Of a DNA stretch of 64,000 bases, positions 33,065 through 41,721 are shown piece by piece. Under the pieces are notes generated by a model, which worked only from the letters and a program-made list of their open reading frames with translations, was not told the DNA's origin and searched no databases. The first letter of the stretch is position 1; each line of letters opens with the position of its first letter. The DNA comes from Nitrospirillum viridazoti. Its GTDB lineage: Bacteria > Pseudomonadota > Alphaproteobacteria > Azospirillales > Azospirillaceae. The translations under genes and the position numbers were made by a program. The DNA is taken from NCBI RefSeq assembly GCF_007827975.1, contig NZ_VITT01000036.1, one strand, 5' to 3'.

Positions 33065-34972
33065 ATGCACACTTATGACGTCATCGTGGTTGGCGCCGGC
33101 CATGCCGGCTGCGAAGCGGCCGCCGCCGCTGCGCGGCTGGGCGCCCGCACCGCCCTGTACACCCATCGCCTCGACACGGTCGGGGAAATGAGCTGCAACC
33201 CGGCCATCGGTGGTTTGGGCAAGGGCCACCTTGTTCGTGAGATCGATGCCATGGACGGCGTTATGGGCCGGGTGACCGACCGTGCCGGCATCCAGTTCCG
33301 TGTCCTGAACAAATCCAAGGGCCCGGCGGTCCGCGGGCCGCGCGCCCAGGCGGACCGCAAGCTGTACCGTCACGCCATGCAGGCCATCCTGGCCGAGCAA
33401 GAGAACCTGACGCTGGTGGCCGCCGCTGTCGAGGACCTGGTGATCGACGGCCATGGCCGCGTGGCCGGCATAGTCACTGCCACCGGCGAAACGATCATGG
33501 CCGGGGCTGTGGTGTTGACCACAGGCACCTTCCTGCGCGGCCTGATTCACATTGGGGAGGAGAAGATCCCCGCCGGCCGCGTGGGTGAGGCGCCGGCCCT
33601 GGGCCTGTCTGATACGCTGCTGCGCGTGGGCTTTCCCCTGGGTCGGCTTAAGACCGGCACGCCACCGCGCCTGGACGGCCGCACCATCGATTGGGCCAGC
33701 CTTGAGATGCAGCCGGGCGATGATCCGCCCCCGCCCTTCTCCTACCTCACGGATCGGATCACCACACCGCAGGTGCCCTGCCACATCACCTGGACCAGCG
33801 CCCGTGTGCATGAGGTCATCCGCGCCAACCTGCACCGCGCGCCCATGTATTCCGGCCAGATCGAGGGCATCGGCCCGCGCTACTGCCCGTCGGTGGAGGA
33901 CAAGATCGTCCGCTTCGCCGATAAGGAGAGGCACCAGATTTTCCTGGAGCCGGAGGGCCTGGACGACGACACCGTCTATCCCAACGGCATCTCCACCTCC
34001 CTACCCCGCGATGTGCAGCTGGAGATCCTGAAAGCCATCCCAGGGCTGGAGCATGTCACCATGCTGCGGCCAGGCTATGCCATTGAATACGATTACGTCG
34101 ATCCGCGCGAGCTGGGCCCGACGCTGGAGACGCGCCGCCTGCCCCGCTTGTTCCTGGCGGGCCAGATCAACGGCACCACGGGGTATGAGGAGGCGGCGGC
34201 TCAGGGCCTGGTGGCTGGCCTCAATGCGGCCCTGGCCGTGTCGGGTTCGGCGCCCTTCGTCTTGGACCGTGCCGAATCCTATATCGGCGTGATGATCGAC
34301 GACCTGATCACCCGGGGCACGTCGGAACCCTACCGCATGTTCACCAGCCGGGCGGAATATCGCCTGTTGCTGCGCGCCGACAACGCCGATCAACGCCTGA
34401 CGCCGCGCGGGCTGTCGCTGGGCTGCGTGGGTGAGGTGCGGGCCACCGCTTTCGGCGCCAAGCTGGCCGCCCTGGACCACGCCCGCCACGTGGCCGGCAC
34501 CCTGTCGGCCACGCCCAATGAGCTGGCCAAGCACGGCCTGACCATCAACCAGGATGGCGTGCGCCGCAGTGTCGCCGACCTGCTGCGCTATCCCGATATT
34601 GACTTGGGCCGCCTGGGCGCCATTTGGCCGGACCTGCGGGGCTTTTCTTCGGAAATCGCCGAGCAGGTGGAGATCGATGGTCGCTATGCCGGCTATCTCG
34701 ACCGGCAGGAGGCTGACATCCGCGCCTTCCGCCGGGATGAAGCCCTGGCCTTGCCGGTCGACCTGGACGTGGACGCCATCGCCTCGCTATCCGCGGAAAT
34801 CCGCACCAAGCTGCGCCAGGTGCGTCCCGCCACCTTGGGGGCCGCCGCCCGTATTCCGGGCATGACGCCGGCGGCGCTGACCGCCCTGCTGCGCCATGTG
34901 AAGAAGCGGCCTGCCCGCGGGACCGATCAGGACGCCCCTGCCAATTCCGACGACACCACGAGTGCCGCATGA
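33065..34972 (+). CDS. mnmG: tRNA uridine-5-carboxymethylaminomethyl modification enzyme MnmG (GidA)
   Basis: This FAD- and NADH-dependent partner of MnmE has 635 residues. The FAD-binding Rossmann motif opens the protein (YDVIVVGAGHAGCEAAAAAARLG). Then come SCNPAIGGLGKGHLVREIDAMDG (about residues 42-64), the LKTGTPPRLDG segment, the second GidA signature AGQINGTTGYEEAAAQGLVAGLNAAL (about 361-386) and FTSRAEYRLLLRADNAD. The C-terminal MnmE-interaction helix region is present. It overlaps rsmG by four bases. Confidence 0.97.
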   Translation: MHTYDVIVVGAGHAGCEAAAAAARLGARTALYTHRLDTVGEMSCNPAIGGLGKGHLVREIDAMDGVMGRVTDRAGIQFRVLNKSKGPAVRGPRAQADRKLYRHAMQAILAEQENLTLVAAAVEDLVIDGHGRVAGIVTATGETIMAGAVVLTTGTFLRGLIHIGEEKIPAGRVGEAPALGLSDTLLRVGFPLGRLKTGTPPRLDGRTIDWASLEMQPGDDPPPPFSYLTDRITTPQVPCHITWTSARVHEVIRANLHRAPMYSGQIEGIGPRYCPSVEDKIVRFADKERHQIFLEPEGLDDDTVYPNGISTSLPRDVQLEILKAIPGLEHVTMLRPGYAIEYDYVDPRELGPTLETRRLPRLFLAGQINGTTGYEEAAAQGLVAGLNAALAVSGSAPFVLDRAESYIGVMIDDLITRGTSEPYRMFTSRAEYRLLLRADNADQRLTPRGLSLGCVGEVRATAFGAKLAALDHARHVAGTLSATPNELAKHGLTINQDGVRRSVADLLRYPDIDLGRLGAIWPDLRGFSSEIAEQVEIDGRYAGYLDRQEADIRAFRRDEALALPVDLDVDAIASLSAEIRTKLRQVRPATLGAAARIPGMTPAALTALLRHVKKRPARGTDQDAPANSDDTTSAA

Positions 34973-35577
34973 CCCCTGCTGATTTCGCCAGCCGCTTCCA
35001 TGTTTCACGTGAAACATTGGATCGGCTCACCCTCTATGCCCAGTTGCTGGCCAAGTGGAACCCAGCCATCAACCTGGTGGCCAAATCCACCGTACCGGAT
35101 GTCTGGGACCGCCACATGGCGGATAGCGCCCAGCTGTACGCCCTGCTGCCCCCGGGCACGCGTACGCAGGTGGATATGGGCAGCGGCGCTGGTTTCCCTG
35201 GCCTGGTCATGGCCATCCTGGGTGTACCGGATGTCCACCTGATCGAGAGCGACACGCGCAAGGCCACCTTTCTGCGTGAGATGGCGCGCGCGACGGGAAC
35301 CCCGGTGACCGTGCATGCCCAGCGCATCGAACAGGCGCCGGAGATCGCGGCCGACGTGGTCACGGCCCGCGCCTTGGCTGCCCTACCCGAACTGCTGGAC
35401 TGGGGCTACCGTTTCCTGAAGCCGGGGGCCACGTGCCTCTTCCTGAAGGGCAGGACAGCCCCCGAGGAATTGACCCTAGCCGCCCAATCCTGGACAATGA
35501 CCGTCTCCCAAGTCCCCAGCATCACGGACGCATCGGGGACCATCCTAATTCTTGGTGAGATTGCCCGTGCCCGCTGA
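34969..35577 (+). CDS. rsmG: 16S rRNA (guanine527-N7)-methyltransferase RsmG (GidB)
   Basis: RsmG methylates G527 of 16S rRNA. The 202-residue product has the SAM-binding motif QVDMGSGAGFPGLVMAILG (about residues 65-83), the N-terminal YAQLLAKWNPAINLVAKST, and VTARALAALPELLDWGYRFLKPG. It is coupled to mnmG by an ATGA overlap and overlaps the parA start by about 10 bp. A perfect parS is embedded in codons for Phe-His-Val-Ser-Arg-Glu-Thr near residue 11, so this N-terminal peptide is constrained by DNA function. Confidence 0.95.
   Translation: MTPADFASRFHVSRETLDRLTLYAQLLAKWNPAINLVAKSTVPDVWDRHMADSAQLYALLPPGTRTQVDMGSGAGFPGLVMAILGVPDVHLIESDTRKATFLREMARATGTPVTVHAQRIEQAPEIAADVVTARALAALPELLDWGYRFLKPGATCLFLKGRTAPEELTLAAQSWTMTVSQVPSITDASGTILILGEIARAR
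35001..35016. other. parS site inside rsmG
   Basis: A second exact TGTTTCACGTGAAACA lies in the 5' end of rsmG, 2,031 bp from the intergenic copy and about 1.35 kb from parB. Confidence 0.92.
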
Positions 35578-36385
35578 CGCCCCCACCCCCGCGCCCAAGC
35601 GAGCGCGCATCCTGGCTCTTGCCAACCAGAAGGGCGGCGTGGGTAAGACCACGACCACCATCAACCTGGGAACGGCCCTCGCGGCCACCGGCAAGCGCGT
35701 GCTGATCGTCGACAACGATCCGCAGGGCAACGCCTCCACCGGCCTGGGCATCGGCCGGACGGAACGCGGCACCGGCACCTATGAGCTGCTGTTCGGCGAG
35801 ACGACGGTGGAGGCTTCGGTGCGTGGCACCAGCATCCCCAAGCTGTTCGTTGTCACCGCCTCGGCCGACCTGTCGGGCGCTGAGCTGGAACTGGTGGAAC
35901 TGGAGCGGCGTGAGTTCCGCCTGCGCGACGCGTTGACCAGCGCCACTGCCGACTACGACTACATCTTGATCGACTGCCCACCAGCCCTGGGGTTGCTGAC
36001 CCTGAACGCCCTGGCGGCGGCCGATTCGGTGCTGGTGCCCCTGCAGTGTGAGTTCTATGCCCTGGAAGGCCTGTCGCAGCTGATCCGCACCATCGAACGG
36101 GTGAAGCGCACGTTCAACCCGGCCCTGGAAATACAGGGCGTGGTGCTGACCATGTTCGACCGGCGCAACAACCTGTCCGACATGGTGGCCGCCGATGTGC
36201 GCGGCTTCTTCGGTGAGAAAGTGTATGAGACGGTCATTCCCCGCAATGTCCGTGTTTCCGAGGCGCCCAGCCACGGCAAGCCCGTGCTGCTCTACGACCT
36301 GAAGTCGGCGGGGGCGCAGGCCTATATTCATTTGGCGGGTGAGGTTTTGAAGCGTGAGCGTAACCGGCAGTCAGTCCATGGATGA
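35567..36385 (+). CDS. parA: chromosome-partitioning ATPase ParA
   Basis: This deviant Walker-type ATPase moves ParB-bound origins. The 272-residue product has ALANQKGGVGKTTTTINLGTALA (about residues 14-36, with the signature lysine), VDNDPQGNASTGLG, IDCPPALGLLTLNAL and LTMFDRRNNLS. The start is uncertain: TTG 35552, GTG 35555, TTG 35561 and GTG 35567 are in frame. GTG 35567 is chosen since GGTGAG lies seven to twelve bases upstream. It overlaps both rsmG and parB, indicating tight coupling. Confidence 0.93.
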   Translation: MPADAPTPAPKRARILALANQKGGVGKTTTTINLGTALAATGKRVLIVDNDPQGNASTGLGIGRTERGTGTYELLFGETTVEASVRGTSIPKLFVVTASADLSGAELELVELERREFRLRDALTSATADYDYILIDCPPALGLLTLNALAAADSVLVPLQCEFYALEGLSQLIRTIERVKRTFNPALEIQGVVLTMFDRRNNLSDMVAADVRGFFGEKVYETVIPRNVRVSEAPSHGKPVLLYDLKSAGAQAYIHLAGEVLKRERNRQSVHG

Positions 36386-37259
36386 GATGAAGAAGCGCAG
36401 CAACCTGGGGCGCGGCCTGTCCGCGCTGTTTGCCGAGGTGGCGGACGAGCAGGAGCCGGTAGAAAAGGGGCGCCCGCCCCGAACCCTGCCCATTGAGCTG
36501 CTGCACCCCGGCCGCTATCAGCCGCGCCGCCACTTCGATGAAGAAGCCATCCGCAGCCTGGTGGACAGCATCCGCGAACGCGGCGTGCTGCAGCCCATCC
36601 TGGTGCGCAAGGTGGAAGAGGCGGTGGCCGGTGGCAACGCCCGCTACGAGATCATCGCGGGGGAACGCCGCTGGCGCGCCGCCCAGCTGGCCGGCCTGCA
36701 CGAGGTGCCGGTGGTGGTGCGGTCGCTGACCGACCGCGAGGCCCTGGAAATCGCGCTGGTGGAAAACATCCAGCGCCAGGACCTGACGCCCCTGGAAGAA
36801 GCCGAGGGCTTTCAGCGCCTGATGGATGAATTCCAGCATACGCAAGAGGACCTGGCCCGCGCCGTGGGCAAGAGCCGCAGCCACGTGGCCAACATGCTGC
36901 GCCTGCTGGCCCTACCCGACGCGGTGAAGGCGCTGGTGCAGGACGGCAGCCTGACCATGGGTCATGCCCGCGCCCTGCTGACGGCCGCCGATCCCCTTGC
37001 CCTAGCGCGTGAAGTGGTGAAGCGCGGCCTGAACGTTCGCCAGACGGAACAGCTGGTGAAGGACGCCGCCAACCCCGCCTCCCGTCCCGCGCCCGTGCCC
37101 AAGACCGCCGACACCCTGGCCCTGGAAAAGGAACTGGCGGCCGAGCTGGGCCTGAAGGTGGCGTTGAAGGCCAAGGGCCAGGCGGGCAGCCTGACCGTGC
37201 ATTACAGTAACTTGGACCAGCTGGATGGTCTTCTGGCCCGCCTGAAGCACCAACACTGA
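36354..37259 (+). CDS. parB: chromosome-partitioning protein ParB
   Basis: ParB binds parS, uses CTP to clamp and spread, and loads SMC at the origin. The 301-residue product has the N-terminal LGRGLSALFAEV, the ParB/Srx CTPase domain (IRSLVDSIRERGVLQPILVRKV, IIAGERRWRAAQLAG, VENIQRQDLTPLEEAEGFQRLM) and a helix-turn-helix (QEDLARAVGKSRSHVANMLRLLALPDAVK, about residues 163-191). The GTG at 36354 has GAGG nine bases upstream; the ATG at 36378 is the alternative and would drop eight residues. It is followed by a strong terminator. Three parS-type sites lie within 4 kb. Confidence 0.94.
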   Translation: MSVTGSQSMDEMKKRSNLGRGLSALFAEVADEQEPVEKGRPPRTLPIELLHPGRYQPRRHFDEEAIRSLVDSIRERGVLQPILVRKVEEAVAGGNARYEIIAGERRWRAAQLAGLHEVPVVVRSLTDREALEIALVENIQRQDLTPLEEAEGFQRLMDEFQHTQEDLARAVGKSRSHVANMLRLLALPDAVKALVQDGSLTMGHARALLTAADPLALAREVVKRGLNVRQTEQLVKDAANPASRPAPVPKTADTLALEKELAAELGLKVALKAKGQAGSLTVHYSNLDQLDGLLARLKHQH

Positions 37260-37281
37260 GAGTCACCCGGCGGGCTCAAGC

Positions 37282-37315
37282 AAACGCCGTCAGTGACAGC
37301 ACTGACGGCGTTTTT
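37282..37315 (+). terminator. intrinsic terminator of parAB
   Basis: AAACGCCGTCAGTG (37282-37295) pairs perfectly with CACTGACGGCGTTT (37300-37313) around a 4-nt loop, followed by a T-run. It separates parB from convergent holA, and the A-rich 5' side means it may also work for holA. Confidence 0.95.
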
Positions 37316-37328
37316 CTTGGTATCGGAC

Positions 37329-38360
37329 TCAGCCGCCCGACCTGCGGGCGAGCTGCGCCACCTGGAAGAAGGCGCGGGCGCACAGGGTTTCATCCGGCAT
37401 GTTGGTGCGCTTGCAATCGGCCTCCGCATCCATCAGGCGGTCCAGCGCCAGGGCCAGGTTGGGCAGAGTCCAGCGGCGCACCTGGTTGGTCATCTGGTTT
37501 TCCATCTTGAAGAACACCGGCGGCCGCAGGGCCTTCACCGCCTGCTGCGCCGTCTGCCCCCGGGTGGTATGGTAGACGGCCATCTGCAGGCGTTGGAAGT
37601 GGCGCTGGGCGCTGCGCAGGATGGGGACAGGGCTGGTCCCCTCGGCGAACAAACAGCCCAGCGCCCGGTCAATGCTGGCGATGTCGCCGTCGGCGGCGGC
37701 CAGGGCCGGCTCATCCATGTCCAGGGCGGCGCTGTCGCCGATGACGGTGCGCACGTCCTGCAGCGTCACGCGGCTGGCGCCCATCATGTAGATGGCCAGC
37801 TTGTCCACCTCGCCCCGCGCCACGGCGCGGTCGCCCACCAGATTGGCGGCCAGCCAGTCGCGGGCATCGGTGTCGATGGTCAGCTTATGCTCCCCCAGGA
37901 TGCGGCCGATGGTGACCGCCAGCTCCCCCTCCTCCTCCACATAGCAGGCGATGGCGGCGGCCTTGTCATCCGACTCGAACAACGCGCGCAGCTTGCTGGA
38001 TTTGCCGAGGTCCCCCGCCTCCACCACGCACAGGGTGTCGCCGCTGGGCGGCTGCTTCAGCAGGGCCTGGAAGGCCACGGTGACCGACTCGTCGGCGTCG
38101 CGCACCCGCACCAGCCGACGGCCGCCCGTCATGGCTATGGCTGCCATCTCATCATTCAGGCGGGCGCCGTCGCCGCTGATCTGGTCGGCCTTCAGGTCGC
38201 TGACACGGAAGGGGTCGTTCAGGTCGCTGACGATGGCGCGCGACAGGGCTTGGCCGCGTTCGCGCACCAGGCCGGTGTCGGGGCCGTAAACCAGGGCGGC
38301 GACGATGCCGGCCGTGGGGTTTCTGCAGAAGCCATCGGCGTTGCGGGGCTGAACCTTCAC
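37329..38360 (-). CDS. holA: DNA polymerase III delta subunit
   Basis: HolA is the clamp-loader subunit that opens the beta clamp. The 343-residue product has AALVYGPDTGLVRERGQALSRAI near residue 20, the DNA_pol3_delta domain block LNDEMAAIAMTGGRRLVRVRDAD, the VEAGDLGKSSKLRALFE segment (about 113-129), EVDKLAIYM and a C-terminal helical part with VFFKMENQM. It lies in the minus-strand series DUF3576-leuS-lptE-holA. An intrinsic terminator stands 18 bp before its start, so full-length expression may need read-through or its own promoter. Confidence 0.92.
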   Translation of the reverse strand: MKVQPRNADGFCRNPTAGIVAALVYGPDTGLVRERGQALSRAIVSDLNDPFRVSDLKADQISGDGARLNDEMAAIAMTGGRRLVRVRDADESVTVAFQALLKQPPSGDTLCVVEAGDLGKSSKLRALFESDDKAAAIACYVEEEGELAVTIGRILGEHKLTIDTDARDWLAANLVGDRAVARGEVDKLAIYMMGASRVTLQDVRTVIGDSAALDMDEPALAAADGDIASIDRALGCLFAEGTSPVPILRSAQRHFQRLQMAVYHTTRGQTAQQAVKALRPPVFFKMENQMTNQVRRWTLPNLALALDRLMDAEADCKRTNMPDETLCARAFFQVAQLARRSGG

Positions 38361-38377
38361 GGGCGCCTCCCGGGAGT

Positions 38378-38407
38378 AAAAAGGGCCGCCCCGGTCGGTG
38401 GCGGCCC
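38378..38407 (-). terminator. intrinsic terminator between lptE and holA
   Basis: On the minus strand GGGCCGCC (38407-38400) pairs with GGCGGCCC (38390-38383) around a 9-nt loop, followed by TTTTTA. It begins 27 bp after the lptE stop and ends just before the holA ribosome-binding region. Confidence 0.85.
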
Positions 38408-38433
38408 ATCAACACGAAACAATGCCAGGAACC

Positions 38434-39006
38434 TTACTGGTCCTTGGTCGCCTGCACCACCGACCCGCGATCGAAGTACAGCGCCAGGCGGGTGGTGATC
38501 TCCTCCGCCACCTCGGTCAGGGCTCGGTCATAGGCATCCTGCTCGGTGACCATGGTGGAGTATTGCGCCTCGGAGATGTCGTAGCTGACGATGGACCGGC
38601 TGGAGGTGCGGTACAGCGTCTTGCCCGTCTTGCTGTCGATCAGCTGGTAGTCGGCCAGGACGTGCAGGCGGGCGCGGGTGGCGGTGGCGTCGCGCTGGAT
38701 GCCCAGATCTTCCTTGTAGGAGTTCAGGCGCACGTTCAGGCGGTAGTCGGGCTTCGCCGGCCGGCCGCTGTCCTGGTAGAACCGGTCGATCAGGTTGTTG
38801 CGCAGGACCTGGCCGATGCGGTCGGGGATGATGTCGATCGACACCGACTCCATCTGCGCGCGCGTCGAGGGCTTGCCCGACAGGCTGTGGTCGCCATAGA
38901 CGGTGTGGAAACCGCAGGCGGACAGGGCCAGGGGCCCCGCCACCAGGATCGCACCCACCACCACCTTGCGGACGGCGGTCTTTAGGACGCCGTCAGACGA
39001 CAACAT
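38434..39006 (-). CDS. lptE: LPS assembly lipoprotein LptE
   Basis: LptE plugs LptD in the outer membrane and guides lipopolysaccharide insertion. The 190-residue product has a lipoprotein signal peptide with lipobox LSAC (Cys31) followed by GFHTVYG, the usual LptE start. The mature part shows a two-layer sandwich pattern (VSIDIIPDRIGQVLRNNLIDRFYQDSGRP, DYRLNVRLNSYKEDLGIQRDATATRARL, GKTLYRTSSRSIVSYDI). It overlaps leuS by 14 bp, an arrangement conserved in many proteobacteria (leuS-lptE-holA). Confidence 0.92.
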   Translation of the reverse strand: MLSSDGVLKTAVRKVVVGAILVAGPLALSACGFHTVYGDHSLSGKPSTRAQMESVSIDIIPDRIGQVLRNNLIDRFYQDSGRPAKPDYRLNVRLNSYKEDLGIQRDATATRARLHVLADYQLIDSKTGKTLYRTSSRSIVSYDISEAQYSTMVTEQDAYDRALTEVAEEITTRLALYFDRGSVVQATKDQ

Positions 39007-41596
39007 TGATCACCCGGTTGGGCACGACGATGACCTTGCGCACGGGCTTTCCCTCCAGGGCGCGCTGCACGTTGGACTCCGCCAGGGCCAGCGCCTCGGC
39101 CTCTTCCTTGGCGATGTCCTTGGGCAGGTGCAGGGTGGCGCGCAGCTTGCCGTTGACCTGCACCGCCACGGTGGCGGTGTCCTCGGTGGCCAGGGCCTCA
39201 TCCGCCACCGGCCAGACCGAATCGACCAGCAGGGTGTCATGACCCAGCACGGACCACAACTCCTCAGCCACGTGCGGCATCATCGGGCCGATCAGGCGCA
39301 CCAGCACCTCCAGCCCCTCGCGCAGCACGGCGGCGTCACCCGTGTCGGCTCCCGCCTTGGCGTCCAGCTTCTCCAGCGCGTTGGCCAGCTCGCGGATGCG
39401 GGCCACGGCCTTGTTGAAGCGGAAGCGTTCCAGATCCTCGCCAATGGCGGCCACGGTCTTGTGCACCATGCGGCGCGCATCGGTGGCCAGCGGCGACAGC
39501 TCGGCCGGGATGGGCGTGCCGGCGGGCGGCAAGGCCACGGACGGCTCCGTCACCAGGCGCCACAGGCGGTTGATGAAGCGCCAGGCGCCGTCGATGCCGG
39601 CCTCGGTCCATTCCAGGTCGCGGTCCGGCGGGCTGTCGGACAGCATGAACAGGCGGGCGGCGTCGGCACCGTAGGTGTCGATGATGTGCGCCGGGTCCAC
39701 CACGTTCTTCTTGGACTTGGACATCTTGATGATGGGGCCGACGGTCACCGGGCCGCCGCCCTCGCGCTGCACTGACTTGCCGTCGACTACGTCCACATCG
39801 GACGGCAGCAGCCACTTGCCCTCGGCGTCCTGATAGGTCGCGTGGGTCACCATGCCCTGGGTGAACAGGCCCTCGAACGGTTCCTTCAGGTCGGTATAGC
39901 CGACATGGGACAGGGCGCGCGTCCAGAAGCGGGCGTAGAGCAGGTGCAGCACCGCGTGCTCGATGCCGCCGATGTACTGGTCGACCGGCAGCCAGTAGGC
40001 GGCCTCCTCCCGGTTGAAGGCCTGGTCTTCGACGCGCGGGCTGGCGAAGCGCAGGAAATACCAGCTCGACTCGATGAAAGTGTCGAAAGTGTCGGTCTCA
40101 CGCACGGCCGCCGTGCCGCAGGTGGGGCAAGCCACATGCTTCCACGTCGGGTGACGGTCCAGCGGGTTGCCCGGCTGATCGAAGGTCACGTCGTCCGGCA
40201 GGGTGACGGGCAGCTGGTCCTCCGGCACGTGCACCAGGCCGCAGCTGGGGCAATGGATGACCGGGATGGGGCAGCCCCAATAGCGCTGGCGCGACACGCC
40301 CCAGTCGCGCAGGCGGAAGATGGTGGTGCGCTGGCCGCGGCCCATGGCCTCCATGCGCTCACCGGCCGCCTGCTTGGCGGCCTCCACGTCCATGCCGTCC
40401 AGGAACTGCGAGTTGCGCAGCAGGCCCGGGCCGGTATAGGCCTCGGTGCCCACGTCGAACGTCGCCGGGTCCTCACCCTCGGGCACCACCACGGGGGTGA
40501 CCTTCAGGCCGTACTTGCGGGCGAAATCCAGGTCGCGCTGGTCATGCGCCGGGCAGCCGAAGATGGCACCGGTGCCGTATTCCATCAGCACGAAGTTCGC
40601 GATGTAGACCGGCAGCGTCCAGCCGGGGACGAAAGGGTGCTCGGCGGTGATGCCGGTGTCATAGCCCTTCTTCTCCGCCGTCTCGATGGCCTCTTCCGAG
40701 GTGCCGACGCGGTTGCAGTCGGCGATGAACTCGGCCACGGCCGGGTTCTTCTCCGCCAGCGCCAAGGCGATGGGATGGTTGGGGGAGATGCCGACGAAGC
40801 TGGCGCCGAACAGGGTGTCGGGCCGGGTGGTGAACACCTCGACCTCAGGCTCGCCCGGAAACACGTTGGGGGTGATGCCTTCCGGGGCGGTCAGCTGGAA
40901 GCGGAAACGCAGGCCGGTGGACTTGCCGATCCAGTTCTCCTGCATGATCCGCACTTTTTCCGGCCAGCGGTCCAGCGTGGCCAGGGCCGACAGCAGGTCG
41001 TCGGCGAAGTGGGTGATCTTCAGGAACCATTGCGACAGCTTGCGCTTTTCCACCAGCGCGCCGGTACGCCAGCCGCGGCCGTCCACCACCTGCTCATTGG
41101 CCAGCACGGTGTTGTCGACGGGATCCCAGTTGACCCAGCTTTCCTTGCGGTAGGCCAGGCCGGCCTTCAGGAAGTCCAGGAACATCTTCTGCTCGTGCCG
41201 GTAATATTCCGGCCGGCAGGTGGCGATCTCACGGTTCCAGTCGATGGCCAGGCCCATGGACTGCAACTGGCCGCGCATGGTGGCGATGTTCTCATACGTC
41301 CACTTGCCGGGGTGGACGTTGCGCTCCAGCGCCGCGTTTTCCGCCGGCAGGCCGAAGGCATCCCAGCCCATGGGATGCAGGACGTTGAAGCCCTTGGCCC
41401 GCTTGTAGCGGGCGATCACGTCGCCGATGGTGTAGTTGCGGACGTGGCCCATGTGGATGCGCCCCGAGGGATAGGGGAACATCTCCAGGACGAAATACTT
41501 CGGCCGGGCAGGGTCCGCGGAAACGGCGAAGCTGTTCCGGTCGGCCCAGGCCGACTGCCACTTCGCCTCGTTTTCCCTGACATTGTACCGGGACAT
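38993..41596 (-). CDS. leuS: leucyl-tRNA synthetase
   Basis: This 867-residue class I synthetase has the HIGH-type motif FPYPSGRIHMGHVRNYTIGD (about residues 40-59), the CP1 editing domain (TTRPDTLFGASFVGISPNHP, about 254-273), the zinc-like CPSCGLVHVPEDQLP and the KMSKS loop KMSKSKKNVVDPAHII (about 625). The C-terminal anticodon-binding and tail domains are complete. The ATG at 41596 is well placed. It is upstream of and overlaps lptE, and is followed 5' by the DUF3576 gene 125 bp away. Confidence 0.97.
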   Translation of the reverse strand: MSRYNVRENEAKWQSAWADRNSFAVSADPARPKYFVLEMFPYPSGRIHMGHVRNYTIGDVIARYKRAKGFNVLHPMGWDAFGLPAENAALERNVHPGKWTYENIATMRGQLQSMGLAIDWNREIATCRPEYYRHEQKMFLDFLKAGLAYRKESWVNWDPVDNTVLANEQVVDGRGWRTGALVEKRKLSQWFLKITHFADDLLSALATLDRWPEKVRIMQENWIGKSTGLRFRFQLTAPEGITPNVFPGEPEVEVFTTRPDTLFGASFVGISPNHPIALALAEKNPAVAEFIADCNRVGTSEEAIETAEKKGYDTGITAEHPFVPGWTLPVYIANFVLMEYGTGAIFGCPAHDQRDLDFARKYGLKVTPVVVPEGEDPATFDVGTEAYTGPGLLRNSQFLDGMDVEAAKQAAGERMEAMGRGQRTTIFRLRDWGVSRQRYWGCPIPVIHCPSCGLVHVPEDQLPVTLPDDVTFDQPGNPLDRHPTWKHVACPTCGTAAVRETDTFDTFIESSWYFLRFASPRVEDQAFNREEAAYWLPVDQYIGGIEHAVLHLLYARFWTRALSHVGYTDLKEPFEGLFTQGMVTHATYQDAEGKWLLPSDVDVVDGKSVQREGGGPVTVGPIIKMSKSKKNVVDPAHIIDTYGADAARLFMLSDSPPDRDLEWTEAGIDGAWRFINRLWRLVTEPSVALPPAGTPIPAELSPLATDARRMVHKTVAAIGEDLERFRFNKAVARIRELANALEKLDAKAGADTGDAAVLREGLEVLVRLIGPMMPHVAEELWSVLGHDTLLVDSVWPVADEALATEDTATVAVQVNGKLRATLHLPKDIAKEEAEALALAESNVQRALEGKPVRKVIVVPNRVINVVV

Positions 41597-41721
41597 GGAA
41601 AAACCGCCTTCTCTCGGGTGTCGCGCCGGCCATCAGCCCGAAGGGGCCGGGGCGTCACCCCCTCCCGGCGGGCGCCGGGGCGTTGCGAGAGGAGACAGTC
41701 GCCCGCCGGCGATGGATCAGC

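Noticed and set aside
34485..34500. GCCACGTGGC sequences (also near 36885) considered as further parS sites
   Set aside because: Only the central CACGTG core is shared; the outer TGTTT/AAACA arms are missing.
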